The translations under genes were made by a program, and so were the position numbers. From positions 59,510,195-59,574,194 of the forward strand of contig NC_080046.1 of assembly GCF_012489685.1 (NCBI RefSeq): DNA of 64,000 nt, given 5' to 3'. Within the stretch, counting starts at the first letter, position 1. The number at the start of each line of letters is the position of its first letter. Under the pieces are notes generated by a model. The model did not search any database. It worked only from the letters and a program-made list of their open reading frames with translations, and was not told where the DNA came from. Source of the stretch: Lotus japonicus (Eukaryota; Streptophyta; Magnoliopsida; Fabales; Fabaceae). Shown here one piece after another: positions 50,822 through 62,802 of this stretch.

Positions 50822-51020
50822 GCAAGGGGTGGCACAAGTGGTGAATGCGCATTTTCTTAAAGGATTTCACCTAGGCTTCTGGCCTGGGTTCGATCCCCTC
50901 TGAGGTAAAAAATAATACCTTTGTGGCCAGGGACATCACTACTGTATGCCGAGCCAGATTAGTCACGTGGGGCCCCTTTCCCCCGTGGAGACTGGTGGCC
51001 AAAGAACAAAAAAAAAAAAA
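50822..51020 (+). mobile_element. tRNA-derived SINE, duplicate
   Basis: Copy of 37715-37912 carried by the block duplication; B box ggttcgatccc intact and A run one base longer. Confidence 0.88.
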
Positions 51021-51111
51021 TGGAGTACTAATTAAAATTACTCCAAATCCTCGCCCTTTAATGCATTAAAAAAGCTTTAGGGGGGCGTTTGTTAGAAAGG
51101 TATCTTGAAAC

Positions 51112-51784
51112 TAGGGTTGTCCATAGGTCGGATTCGGTCGGCCTTTGGTTTTTGTCGGTTGAAAATCACCAAATCACCGGAACCGCCACCGTCTGATCAC
51201 ACCCTTCGGTAGCTTGGGTTATGGTTTGACGGATCACAGATTCATCGGTCGGACCTGTCGGTTAACACAACAGAAGGAAATAAAAAAAACAAGAGATGAA
51301 GAAGAAAGAAAGTAGAAGAAACCAAAGATAAATCTTTAACAGAATTTTTTTCATTACAAAGCTTTGATTCAAATATATAATAACAACCAAATAATATTAC
51401 ATATGAAAAAATTTCAACAAAATTTAAAAAACTTCAGCATAAGCCATGGAGGTTGACGAAAACACGTTAATGAGGTGAGGAGTGTCGCTGTCAACGAGTT
51501 CAAAGGCGAAGAACAACATATCGGAACATGCGACAATAGTTTCCTTCGGTTTGAGACAAGAGATGAGGCGGCATCGACGGCGGCGAATTGAAAGGATGCG
51601 ATGATGGTGGGGTGCGGAGATGGAAAGGAAGAGATAATGGTGAGAAAGGATAGGACTTAGACAGAGTAGTGAGAAGAGAAGAGGAGACTCTGGTACGGTT
51701 AAGGTTTGTTGGAAGAGAGGAGAGATAGTGTCTGTCCACACTGATCCAGTTTCGGATCGAGCCGGATAAGTGTGGGCATGCCTA
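51112..51784. mobile_element. Non-autonomous hAT-like element, duplicate
   Basis: Copy of 38004-38676 with the same cttgaaac flanks; moved by block duplication, not by transposition. Confidence 0.82.
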
Positions 51785-53211
51785 CTTGAAACATTCCCTG
51801 GAATGTGAGGTTGGAAATGTAACATTTCCATATTTGGTACAAATTTTTGTGCAAAACAACATCAACTGGCAAATCAATTTTTGCGGATCATGTGAACTGG
51901 AGTTAGATCACTTGGGCCTTGAAGGGCTCTAGGGGTCCATTCTCTGCTGTCTTATTAATTCATTTTTTTCTACCATTGATGTAACATGCATTTGATGATG
52001 ATGTAGTATGCAATTTTACTAGTAGAGCATCTATTGGGTTGCCCATTATTTAATACAAACTCTAGGTACATATAATTTCAAACTTGGAATATTTAATCAA
52101 TAGTGGGACCTTCCCATGTTTGATAAAAGTCTAAACCATCTCCAAAAGTCTAAACCTCCATATTCAAAAAAAAGAAGACCAAGACAAGACACAGTCAGAA
52201 CTAGAACTGAAGATCAGCAAGTTGTACATTTAATTCCAGTTAAGCCAAGTAAGTTGAGATATATAACACATGAGCACATTCTTGTATCTTTTTTTCATAC
52301 CACTTGATTTTTTGGTGCATATGATTAATTTATTCTTAGCCTTTTTGTACGAATTGAACATTTTGAGCAAAAACTGGATAGAAAATGAGATTGTTTATGC
52401 AGCTAACTTTGAGCACCGTGCTGCTAACATAAGTTTATAAATGGAAAAGGTAGAAAGTAGGTAGCATCAGAGCACTTTTTAGACCTTAACTAAAGAATGA
52501 TCATAACTGATTCTCTTTCTTTGTGTATGTGATTCCAAATTCACAAACCACTCCAAGATTTCAAATTATCAATTTGAGATCCGGCTCCACTTGAGTTAGT
52601 AAACTATCAAGTAACAAAGATGTACCATGGTGTAAGGCTGGATTTTGCTTCTAAACTCTAAAGTATAGCTGAAAAGTGAAAACTCATGCTGGATTCTGTT
52701 TTCAACTCAAGTTTCTTGTTCAGGTTCATAGCCAAAGGCCAAAAGCCTTTAAGTATTCTGCTTTAGAGTAAAACCACTCTGTGACCCCAGTTCTGTATGG
52801 TTTGCAGGAGTGGACTTAAAGAATGGTCACCAACTACAGGTAAAAATTTGCCATTAATCCTCTAGACTAAAGTTTACTTATTTTCTGCTTGTATACTTAT
52901 ATTCATTATCTAAATATATGTCATCAAAACAAATCAGATGCCATGTTTCCTAGCAATTTATTTCCAATTTGTGAATCCCAGATTTCTAAGTGCATGTTTG
53001 GAAACTCTATAATTAATTCTAAAGTCAAAATCAATTCCAGGGATAAGCTTTTCTGAGTAGCTTGTAGGTGACATAATTGATTTTATAGAAAAATAAGTTG
53101 ATCCAAACATGTTATACGTCAACATCCATATCTTACTAGTGTTCTGCGAGGCTTGATGCTTATATCCCATCTCATCATTGACATGTGTGCAGTGTGCATT
53201 AGCTAATTACC

Positions 53212-54566
53212 ATGGGGTGCATTTCTTCAAAGGAAATAATTGCCAGATCAATCAGTTTCCATGAAGAGAGAAAGCATAGATCACATAGAACTGTAAACGG
53301 CATTCCATTGCTAGAAGATTTTATCATCTCCGCAATCGGCAGTGGCAAGTACCTAACACTTGTCCGCGCTGCTAACTCAGTCTCCAACAAGCTGAACTCT
53401 AGGAGCTATAGTGCAAACAAGTCCTCAAAACCTGCTATTGAGTCTGCCAGTTCTGAAACTGTGGAGAAGTTGGAGCTATCAGCAAAACTAGGCCAAGTAA
53501 AAGGGAAACAATTTGAAAGTGATAACAGAAACAGGTCCAAAAGTTGGCATTATTTTCTTGAGCATATTGAGCACTCTCTTGCTCAGGAGAATTTATCTGG
53601 TTTTGAAGATAACATGACTTGAGCTCCAAGGGTGCTGTAGGTAGCAGGAGTTTCCACACAGTGGAGGAATATGATGGTATAGTTAATAAAATTTGGTTGA
53701 ACAAGTCCAATAGAGTTCAGCAACGTGGGTTTAATGAAGAAGATGATTCGGGAGGCAACATGGACATTCAGGTATCTAAATTTATATCTAATACAAAATC
53801 ATCATACTGAGGAAAAGGAATTTTTTTTTAAACCACGAGTGTCCTGCTCGGGAGCCAACATGGACATTCAGGTATCTAAATTTATATCGAATAGAAACTC
53901 ATCGTATTGAGCATAAGGATTTTTCTTTTTTAACCATGAGTATACTGCACTGAGGCAACCATGTTCAAGTTGGATAGTAACCACTGTTTAACGTAGTTTT
54001 ATTCACATGTACTCGAGTATTCACATGTCCTCAAATCTGACATATCTGTATTCAAGGAAATGCAACCAGAAAGCAATGAAGTTACTCCAAGTCCTAAAAG
54101 GCACATTCCAAGTTCAGGTATAAAAAATGAGGAAGTGATTGCAAGTCATAAAACAAGAGTGCTTGCTGCTCAAGGCGTAAGAAGCACCATTGAGAAGGGA
54201 AATAAGAGAAAGGCTTTAGCAAAGAGGCTAGAATCACTTAAAATCCCATCCACCATTGAATCTCCAGCCATTGCTAGTCTAAGAGAATGGCTCCCTGCAG
54301 ATGGAATATATTCTTCGGGATCCTATGTCACCCCAAAATTTGGCAGCTATTCTCTAATGAACACTAGGATTGCAAATGAATCCAGTCAGGAATCTATATT
54401 TAGCCCAGAGCTGGTATCTGCCTTTGAACAGTGCATGCAAAATCTTGATGCAGAGGAAGAAAAGATTCTGAAACAAATTTTAGAGAATGTGGAGGAAGAA
54501 AGTGATGAAAGAATTCAACCACAAGAAAGAACTCATGTCCTCAACCAGGCAGGCATAACAGGTTAA
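53212..54566 (+). pseudogene. MGC pseudogene (copy 3)
   Basis: Second-block copy of the pseudogene at 40104-41458 with the same missing A (near 53611), lost acceptor and 100-bp duplication. The lesions therefore predate the block duplication. Confidence 0.88.
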
Positions 54567-55208
54567 ATCCATACTTGAAGTTGAAGGTTAGTGTTGCTAG
54601 TATACTATTTAAGTTCTTAATGTGGATTCATTTTATTTATAAGAAAAGAGGAATAGAAAATGAAAAATGTTCTATAAAGTTGAAGGAGCAGCTTAGTTAT
54701 CAGTGGCAGAACACTGAAGAGACCCAATATATTAATGAATAGTTCAAAACAATGATCAAAAGCAAAGAGTTAGAGTGCAACTTGCTGGTGTGTATAACCC
54801 TTTTATATGAGTTCGCAAGCTTGCCAGAATATACTGTTATACTGAGTTTGTTTATTGCACAACCTTTACTCAATTTTTAAGTTCTTAGCAAACTTTTCAT
54901 GCTTGCCTTTCGTTCAGATTTGAGCTCCGGAATATGCCAATTCTGTCTTATCTGTCATGTAAGTTTCAATTATCTTAGAGAATTGATAGTTTGCAAAATC
55001 AGCACAGACAAAACAGCAAAAGAATAATGCAATACCAGAGTGAAACATGAAAGTAAAATTACTTGGAATGGGACCGATTGAAAATACCAAAAATAACAGT
55101 CACTTTCAGCAATTGTGGTTGACAGCTACATGAAAATAAAAGAAAATGCATGAGGTAAGTCATAAGTGAGCTGCCTGGGTCAGTCAAGGAGGAAACAATA
55201 ACCTTAAT

Positions 55209-55683
55209 ATTTTATTTTTGAGAACAAAAGATAGCTATTATTAATAGAAGAATCTATGAGAACAACCCTCTCATAGTGGGCAAGATAGGTAATAAAGGGC
55301 TTACAAATGTAAATAAAAACCCTACATGGCCAGCCTCATTAAAACCTCTCAAGGGAAAACCCAGTGGGAAAAAAACCCAAGAGAGGAAAAAGAGTGCTGG
55401 ACCAAAAGCTAACAGCAGCAAGAGCCTAAACCAACAGACAAAACCAGCAAAACAGATAAAGTATAGTACATGAGATACGGGTTCTAGCACACTTATAAGG
55501 ATTCTCTAAAATAGATAAGGTCTCTTGTAAATTCAGCTCCCCTTTTGGCCAATCTGTCTGCTTCAGAATTTGCTTCCCTATAAATATGATTTACCTTCAG
55601 ACATTTCACTTCTGCCAACCATAGGTCAATTTGATTTAAGGCGTTAATCAGTTTCCACGGTCTATTGCTTCTGTTGTTTACCC
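55209..55683 (-). mobile_element. LINE 3' fragment, duplicate
   Basis: Copy of 42101-42575 with the same aaccttaat flanks, downstream of F-box copy 6. Confidence 0.8.
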
Positions 55684-55693
55684 AACCTTAATC

Positions 55694-56872
55694 TTAATAA
55701 GGCGAAACTAGACTTTGTACATAACCATGGGCACACAACCAATGTTTGTTGTCTGGAAGTTGAACATATTTCACACTATTATCTCTCAGATTATACATGG
55801 TAACATCCCAATTCTTTTTTCTGAAGAGCAATAGGATGTCACCATCTTCACCTAGGAAAATCAGCGGCCACAAGTGATGAAGCATATCATCAGCATGAAG
55901 ATGTTCATAGCTGACACTCATTACTCGAGTCCAAGACTCACGAACTCCGTACTCTCTCATTTGCCACACATCAAAATGAGTTCCTTTACGGTCTTGAAAA
56001 AGGCACAGACAATTTCCCAAAACACTAAGATTTGTGTTAACATCACTAATATCCTTAGGCAATGACAATGCTCTATATGTCTCTTTACACATGTCAAATG
56101 AAAGAATCACCAACGCCATCCGCTCGATATACGGAAGGTGTTGATCAGGCTGATTCAACTCGTCAACTGCTAACCAATTAAGACAGCCACCCGCAAACTG
56201 TCCATAGTTTCCCCCCCGTAGGTAAAGTCTGAGACTAGGTTTACTTGAAATCTCTCTCAAACATCTATCACCCATACAATAAACCACTGTCGCCCATTTC
56301 CCCTCTCCGAACCAATAATCCAAAATTCCCACCACCTTATAAGTGTCACGTGAATCATCATAGCCGAATCCAAAGCACATGCGATCGTCCATTGTAAAGG
56401 TTGGTGACTTTTTAGACCACAAGCGCGTGGCCGGGTTCCAGAAACGGAACCGGCACCTTCCTGGGAAGTTATCATAATCCCAAGTGTAGCGAAAACAGAC
56501 CAAGCTGTTACATGAGTCAAGGACGTAGTACTTGCCCTTCAAATTGCACCACCGGTCTTCATTGATCATGGATGACGGATCCTCAACCAAACGACGCACC
56601 GGGCACGGAACGAGGCAAAGGTCCTGGTCTTCTTCTTCGTAGGAGGGAGGGCTGCTAGTGTCCAGTAGGGTGAGGAGTACGTGCTTGTTTCTGGCCGATC
56701 TGTGCAGGTGCAGTTTTTCGAACGATTTGTCATCAGAGATGAGTGATTTCCATGATTTGCAAACGCACCTGAATTGCATCAGGGTTTTCACCGGAAGCCA
56801 CGACAAGATTTCTACTTGAATTTCCCATAGGAGAATGGGTTCAAACTCACCAGGTTCTGTACCTGCTTTCAT
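55694..56872 (-). CDS. F-box/FBA protein, subtype B, copy 6, intronless
   Basis: One uninterrupted frame of 392 residues from the ATG giving MKAGTEPGEFEPILL; the frame is open further upstream but without ATG. F-box (EILSWLPVKTLMQFRCVCKS) and FBA motifs (SLVCFRYTWDY, RFRFWNPATRLWS, FGFGYDDSRDTYKVVGILDY) are present. Where copies 1-5 have an intron, the codons DTYK and VVGI are joined directly, so the intron is exactly absent. The 3' half is identical to copy 4. Confidence 0.9.
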   Translation of the reverse strand: MKAGTEPGEFEPILLWEIQVEILSWLPVKTLMQFRCVCKSWKSLISDDKSFEKLHLHRSARNKHVLLTLLDTSSPPSYEEEDQDLCLVPCPVRRLVEDPSSMINEDRWCNLKGKYYVLDSCNSLVCFRYTWDYDNFPGRCRFRFWNPATRLWSKKSPTFTMDDRMCFGFGYDDSRDTYKVVGILDYWFGEGKWATVVYCMGDRCLREISSKPSLRLYLRGGNYGQFAGGCLNWLAVDELNQPDQHLPYIERMALVILSFDMCKETYRALSLPKDISDVNTNLSVLGNCLCLFQDRKGTHFDVWQMREYGVRESWTRVMSVSYEHLHADDMLHHLWPLIFLGEDGDILLLFRKKNWDVTMYNLRDNSVKYVQLPDNKHWLCAHGYVQSLVSPY

Positions 56873-58690
56873 GGTTAGAGAAACCCTAATTTTCACGTCC
56901 CCCTTTGGATTCTCAAGCTTCCCCACCCCGCGATTTTATAGTACACTCTGTTTCCTCTTCTTTTTTTTTTGTTGGTATGATCTTCTCTTTATATTAGAAT
57001 AAAAATGGAGTGTGTTAAATTGGGCCGTTAAATTGCTCCATTGATATTTTTTAAGTTAAATTTTTTTTTTTGATTATTTTGGTACATCATTTAACATTGA
57101 TTTATGTGTATTTAATAATTAAAAAATGAGAGAAAATTAAATTAATGTTTTTGTTTTTGTTTTTTATAGGATTCATTCCCGCTTTTCTTATATCCATTAA
57201 GATATTAATTTAATTAAAATACATAATTAGTATAAATTTACACAAACCAACTAAATCTATCTTGAATCAATTATTATTTTTTTAAACGAAAATGTAAGAT
57301 TATCATTAATCAGATTCAATTACTCTTAATTATTTTTTGTTATTTCAATTTTGATGTTAAAATTTTCAAACAAGGTGAACACTAGGAGTAGGAGTGGGAA
57401 TAGGCTGGGCGAGCCTAGGTAGACTTTGCGTAAATAGGCCTAACCTGTTTAAAAATCTTAAGGCTTGAGCCTGACTTGTGACCTGTCAAAGGCTTTTTTT
57501 CGAGTCTAGCCTGGCCTTCTCGAAAGTCTGGCTTGACCTGGTAGCCTATTTAAATGCTTGTTTCACAACAAGAGTTTTACGTTTGATAACAAACTTATTT
57601 GTACATAAGCAATCAAACTTATAAGCTAATAAGTTAAATTATACTAAAATAATTTTTTCAACAATCAGACTCATAATTATAAGCTACTATATAGAGATGA
57701 AACTAAACGAGAGATTATGTTGGTTTTTTAGAGTTGGAGAGTCAGTTTAAAATCACACTTCATATTAAGGTACTTAAATACGTTATATATATATATTTCT
57801 AAATAGACTTGTAACTTTGAGTCATCATATAGGTCAATTTGCTTAAATATATAAAAATGTCAATAAATATATAATATCAAGATATTATGATAAATTTCTA
57901 ATATATAGACATCATCAATGGTAAAACATATTTATTTATACTAATCATATTTACAATATACCAGAAAATACTAATTATTTTTACTTAAATAGGCTAAATA
58001 TTGTATTATTGGGGGCATAAGGGATGCCCCAACCCATAATACAAAGATAGAGACACTAAAACAAAAAATTATTTCAGCCAGTAAATGTTACAATGCTAGC
58101 TATCTCAGAAACAATTTCGGTCCCTTCTAAATAATATAACATATATGAGGCTACTGGAGCTCCAACTAAACGAAAGAGAATGCACCATCAAATACTAATA
58201 AATGAAAGGACAAAATTTGCTTCTGCATAGCCAACACGCACTGGACCTTCAATTATCTTTCAAATAACAGGTCACAAGACTCCAACAAAATTGCCAGGGG
58301 AGCAAATTCTCACAAGCTCCACACCACCAAGCATCTAGCAATGCGTAATAGAGCAGAGGGCGAAACAGAGCTTCACGGTAACAAGCAAAAGCAGGGTCGT
58401 AACCAAGTGGCATCTACAAGCAAACTAATGCCTTCTAAACATATTATAAAGATTCCAGGCATACCAATGGATTTGAGGTCCATTCAAAGAAAGAGAATAG
58501 GAAGCCTTTCACCTTTGAATTTAGCCACATCCATGACTTGTATTGGATCCTTTCCAAGGCGTTTGACAGTACCAGCTCCTCACCTTTAAAGATCAAACTG
58601 TTTATGATACAGTAGCCAACCAAATGAAACCCAACCCTTCCATCTTATCCTTTCCACAGTGAATTCCCAAACATTGCAGAAAATGCATGT
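56873..58690. other. Upstream region of F-box copy 6, mixed repeat scraps
   Basis: 56873-57260 is F-box promoter-like DNA shared with other subtype B genes. About 57385-57560 (gtgggaataggctgggcgag and following agcctaggtagac words) looks like the end of a hAT-type element, but no partner end was fixed. 58000-58690 has no recognised content. Confidence 0.4.
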
Positions 58691-58702
58691 TACCTTCCTG
58701 CG

Positions 58703-59850
58703 GCAATTTTGAAGATAAACATGACTTGAGCTCCAAGGGTGCTGTAGGTAGCAGGAATTTTCACAGTGGAGGAGTACGAGGGTATAGTTAATAAAATTGC
58801 GGCTAGCCCAGGTTACTTCTGTTACTTATTATTTATGGGATCCCTGTTGGCCCCCTTTGGTCTGAAATAGCCATACGCACTCCGGAGGTAGAGCCCCATA
58901 ATCCTATCTTTGGTTGAACAGCAACGTGGGTTTAATGATGAAGATGATTCGGGAGCCAACATGGACATGCAGGTATCTAATACAAACTCATCATACTGAG
59001 GACAAGGTTTTTTTTTAAACCACTAGTATCCAGCACTAAGGCAACCATGTTCGAGTCGGGTAGTATTAGAAATTAGGAGGCCTATACTCAACCACAAAAG
59101 CTAGCTCAAGAGTTGAGGTTTGCACTACCCTTATAAAGCTTATCTTGGCTCTATCTCTAGCCAATGTGGGACTTCTAACACACCCCCTCACGTCCAGGAT
59201 TGAACAGACTGGAACGTGGAATTAACAACGGGTGGCCCAATAATGGGAGGTCTCCACAACAAATGGGTCTAGGATAGGCTCTGATACCATATTAGAAATT
59301 AGGAGGCCTATACTCAACCACAAAAGCTAGCTCAAGAGTTGAGGTTTGCACTACCCTTATAAAGCTTATCTTGGCTCTATCTCTAGCTAATGTGGGACTT
59401 CTAACAGGTAGTAACCATTGTTTAACGTAGTTGTAGTCCCAGGTACTCGAATCTGCCATATCATTAATCAAGGAAATCCAAGTCCTAAAAGCCACATTCC
59501 AAGTTCAGTTATAAAAAACATGAGGAATTGATTGCAGGTCATAAAATAAGAGTGCTTGCTGCTCATGGGGTAAGAAGCACCATTGAGAAAGGAAATAAGA
59601 GAAAGGCTTTAGCAAAAGAGGCTAGAATCACTTAAAATCCCATCCAACATTGACTCTCCAGCAATTGCTAGTCTAAGAGAATGGCTCCCTGCAGATGGAA
59701 TGAACACTAGGATTGCAATTGAATCCAGTGAGGACTCTATATTTAGCCCAGAGCTGCTATCTACCTTTGAACATTGCATGCAAAATCTGGATGCTGAGGA
59801 AGAAAAGATTCTGAAACAAATTTTAGAGAATGTAGAGGAAGAAAGTTTTT
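58703..59850 (+). pseudogene. MGC gene fragment (copy 4), with insertions
   Basis: Matches the MGC gene from the codons FEDKHDLSSKGAVGSR to the acidic tail (EEEKILKQILENVEEES). The N-terminal part is missing and the frame is broken in many places. It keeps the aaac that copies 2 and 3 lost. About 115 foreign bases sit at 58798-58912 between the codons for NKI and WLN, and a TRIM sits in the intron at 59064-59406. It is cut off at about 59848 by unrelated sequence. Confidence 0.85.
59064..59406 (-). mobile_element. TRIM (terminal-repeat retrotransposon in miniature)
   Basis: 343 bp. Two 117-bp direct repeats (59064-59180 and 59290-59406) differ at about one base. On the minus strand the LTR starts tgttagaagtcccacatt; the primer-binding site tggtatcagagcc (complementary to initiator Met-tRNA) follows the first LTR directly, and a purine tract (gtgagggggg) precedes the second. 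The target duplication is ggtag (59059-59063 and 59407-59411). The empty site is seen in copies 2 and 3 (ggatagtaacc, about 40873). Confidence 0.93.
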
Positions 59851-60283
59851 CTTTTTTATCAGCTAAATAATAATATTAATATAAAGGACGTACTAGGTGT
59901 ACTACAAAACCTTATATGTACAAAGGTGAAAGAAATAAGAGAGAGGGATAAACAAGAGCTTAGCAAACTTTTCATGCTTGCCTTTCGTTCAGATTTGAGC
60001 TCCGAAATATGCCAATTCTGTCTTATCTGTCATGTAAGTTTCAATTATCTTAGAGAATTGATGGTTTGCAAAATCAGCACAGACAAAACAGCAAAAGAAT
60101 AATGCAATACCAGAGTGAAACATGAAAGTAAAATTACTTGGAATGGGACCGATTGAAAATACCAAAAATAACAGTCACTTTCAGCAATTGTGGTTGACAG
60201 CTACATGAAAATAAAAGAAAATGCATGAGGTAAGTCATAAGTGAGCTGCCTGGGTCAGTCAAGGAGGAAACAATAACCTTAAT

Positions 60284-60758
60284 ATTTTATTTTTGAGAAC
60301 AAAAGATAGCTATTATTAATAGAAGAATCTATGAGAACAACCCTCTCATAGTGGGCAAGATAGGTAATAAAGGGCTTACATATGTAAATAAAAACCCTAC
60401 ATGGCCAGCCTCATTAAAACCTCTCAAGGGAAAACCCAGTGGGAAAAAAACCCAAGAGAGGAAAAAGAGTGCTGGACCAAAAGCTAACAGCAGCAAGAGC
60501 CTAAACCAACAGACAAAACCAGCAAAACAGATAAAGTATAGTACATGAGATACGGGTTCTAGCACACTTATAAGGATTCTCTAAAATAGATAAGGCCTCT
60601 TGTAAATTCAGCTCCCCTTTTGGCCAATCTGTCTGCTTCAGAATTTGCTTCCCTATAAATATGATTTACCTTCAGACATTTCACTTCTGCCAACCATAGG
60701 TCAATTTGATTTAAGGCGTTAATCAGTTTCCACGGTCTATTGCTTCTGTTGTTTACCC
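60284..60758 (-). mobile_element. LINE 3' fragment, third copy
   Basis: Almost identical to 42101-42575 and 55209-55683, with the same flanks. The surrounding stretch of about 59952-61010 matches 54885-55935, so it came by duplication of the F-box 3' region. Confidence 0.8.
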
Positions 60759-60768
60759 AACCTTAATC

Positions 60769-61953
60769 TTAATAAGGCGAAACTAGACTTTGTACATAAC
60801 CATGGGCACACAACCAATGTTTGTTGTCTGGAAGTTGAACATATTTCACACTATTATCTCTCATATTATACATGGTAACATCCCAATTCTTTTTTCTGAA
60901 GAGCAATAGGATGTCACCATCTTCACCTAGGAAAATCAGCGGCCACAAGTGATGAAGCATAAGCATATCATCAGCATGAAGATGTTCATAGCTGACACTC
61001 ATTACTCGAGTCCAAGACTCTCAAACTCCGTACTCTCTCATTTGCCACACATCAAAATGGGTTCTTTTACTGTCTTGAGAAAGGCACAGACAATTTCCCA
61101 AAACACTAAGGTTTGTATTAACAACACTAGTATCCTCAGGCAATGACAAAGATCTATACGTCTCTTTACGCATGTCAAATGAAAGAATCACCAATGCCTG
61201 CCGCTCAATATACGGAAGGTTTTGATTAGGCTGATTCAACTCGTCAACTGCTAACCAATTAAGACAGCCACCCGCAAACTGTCCCCATTTTCCCCGTATC
61301 CAAAGTCTGAAACTAGGTTTACTTGAAATCTCTCTCAAACATCTATCACCCATACAATAAACCATTGTCGCCCATTTGCCCCCTCCGAACCAATAATCCA
61401 AAATTCCCACCACCTTATAAGTGTCACGTGAATCATCATAGCCGAATCCATAGCTCATGTAATCGGTCATGTTAAGGGTTGGTGTCTTTTTAGACCACAA
61501 GCGCATGGCCGGGTTCCAGAACCGGAACCGGCCCCTGCGCGCGAAATCATGATCATGATAACCCCAAGTGTAGCGATAACAGACCAAGCCGTTACATGAA
61601 CCAAGTACGTAGTACTTGCCCTTCAAGTTGCAGCACCCATCTTCATCGATCATGAATGATCGATCCTCAACCAAACGACGCACCGGGCACGGAACGAGGC
61701 AGAGGTCCTCATTATCATCGTAGCAAGGAGGGCCGCCAGTTTTGAGTAGGGTGTGGAGTACGTGCTTGTTTTTTGCTGATCTGTGCATGTGCAATTTTTC
61801 GAACGATTTGTCATCAGAGATGAGTGATTTCCATGATTTGCAAACGCATCTAAATTGCATCAGGGTCTTCACCGGAACCCACGACAAGATTTCTATCTGA
61901 ATTTCCCATGGGAGAATGGAATCAAACTCACCAGGTTCGATACTGGGTTTCAT
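60769..61953 (-). pseudogene. F-box/FBA gene, subtype B, copy 7, nonsense codon
   Basis: Intronless frame like copy 6, starting MKPSIEPGEFDSILP, with F-box (EILSWVPVKTLM) and FBA motifs (GSCNGLVCYRY, RFRFWNPAMRLWS, GFGYDDSRDTYKVVG). At 61023-61021 TGA follows EYGV where relatives have Arg (CGT), after 310 codons. Beyond it the frame is open to the normal end SLVSPY at 60769 (394 codons in all). A small in-frame repeat gives MLMLHH. A 310-residue truncated protein with F-box and most of the FBA region might still be made. Confidence 0.88.
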
Positions 61954-62401
61954 GGTTAGAGAAACCCTAATTTTCACGTTCCCCTTGGTTGAGATTCTCA
62001 AGCTTCCCCCGATTTTATAGTACAACCTGTTTCCTTTTTTTTCCGGATGATCTTTTTCTTTTTTTGAAAGAATTGGAGTGAGTTAAATTGGTCATTTAAT
62101 ATTGATTTGTTTTTTATTTGTATTTGATAATTAAAGAAATAAGAGGGTCCAAAAAAAAAAATTTAATGACACTCTCAAATTTTTTTTGATAGTGTCCATA
62201 CCCGCTTTTCTTATCTATTGAGATATTAATTTAATTAAAATACATTATTAGTATAAATGCACACAACCTCAATTATTATTTTTTCATTTGTAAAAAAAAA
62301 AACTCAATTATTTTTTGTTAAGTTCAATTTTGATGTTAAAATTTTGAATTTGATATTTATGTAAAACTTATTTACACATAAATGAAATGTGATTTTTTTT
62401 T
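61954..62401. other. Upstream region of F-box copy 7
   Basis: Leader and AT-rich promoter resembling other subtype B genes. The segment 62168-62219 (ctctcaaattttttttgata and following) recurs at 63062-63112. Confidence 0.5.
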
Positions 62402-62790
62402 TGAAACTGGATAATATATTAAGAAAAATCAAGTTGTCATAGAGGGTATTACATATGCATGAATTAAAGACTCCAACTCCGACGGAACCTCCTCAATCCA
62501 AACTGAGTTATGAAATTTTGAGGAATCTTAGCCAAGTGATCGGCTACAGAATTGTCGGTACGACGTACAAAAGAAAAACTAAAGTGCAAAAACGATGAGA
62601 CCAAGTCTCTACAATCACTAATGACAAAAAATAAATAGGAATCACCACCCTTTGCCTTCATCCAAGTATCAAAAAGCTGTAACAATCCGTTTCATGGCAC
62701 ACTGTTTGGAATCCAAGATCCTTGGCCAAAGAGAGCGACCAACGTAAAGTTAAAGCCTCTGCAATAATTAGTGAGTCGTGTCCTCTAGCA
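62402..62790 (-). mobile_element. LINE-type RNase H fragment, second family
   Basis: On the minus strand about 62464-62760 reads, with frame breaks, as a plant LINE RNase H-like C-terminus (FVRRTDNSVADHLAKIPQN; upstream in another frame ALTLRWSLSLAKDLG). It differs from the fragments at 42.1 and 31.8 kb. Ends not fixed. Confidence 0.65.
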
Positions 62791-62802
62791 TTGCGCGAAA
62801 GA

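Larger units (their letters stand above)
43853..56213. repeat. Segmental tandem duplication, copy 2 (about 12.36 kb)
   Basis: Near-identical partner of 30743-43105. The left limit is set by the last mismatches in the F-box start region; the right limit is where tttccc continues as ctttag in copy 4 but as ccccgtag in copy 6. Confidence 0.93.

Noticed and set aside
22999..61953. An S-locus (SLF-type) F-box cluster
   Set aside because: The F-box/FBA layout is similar, but no S-RNase gene is seen and such F-box genes are widespread; there is no specific evidence.
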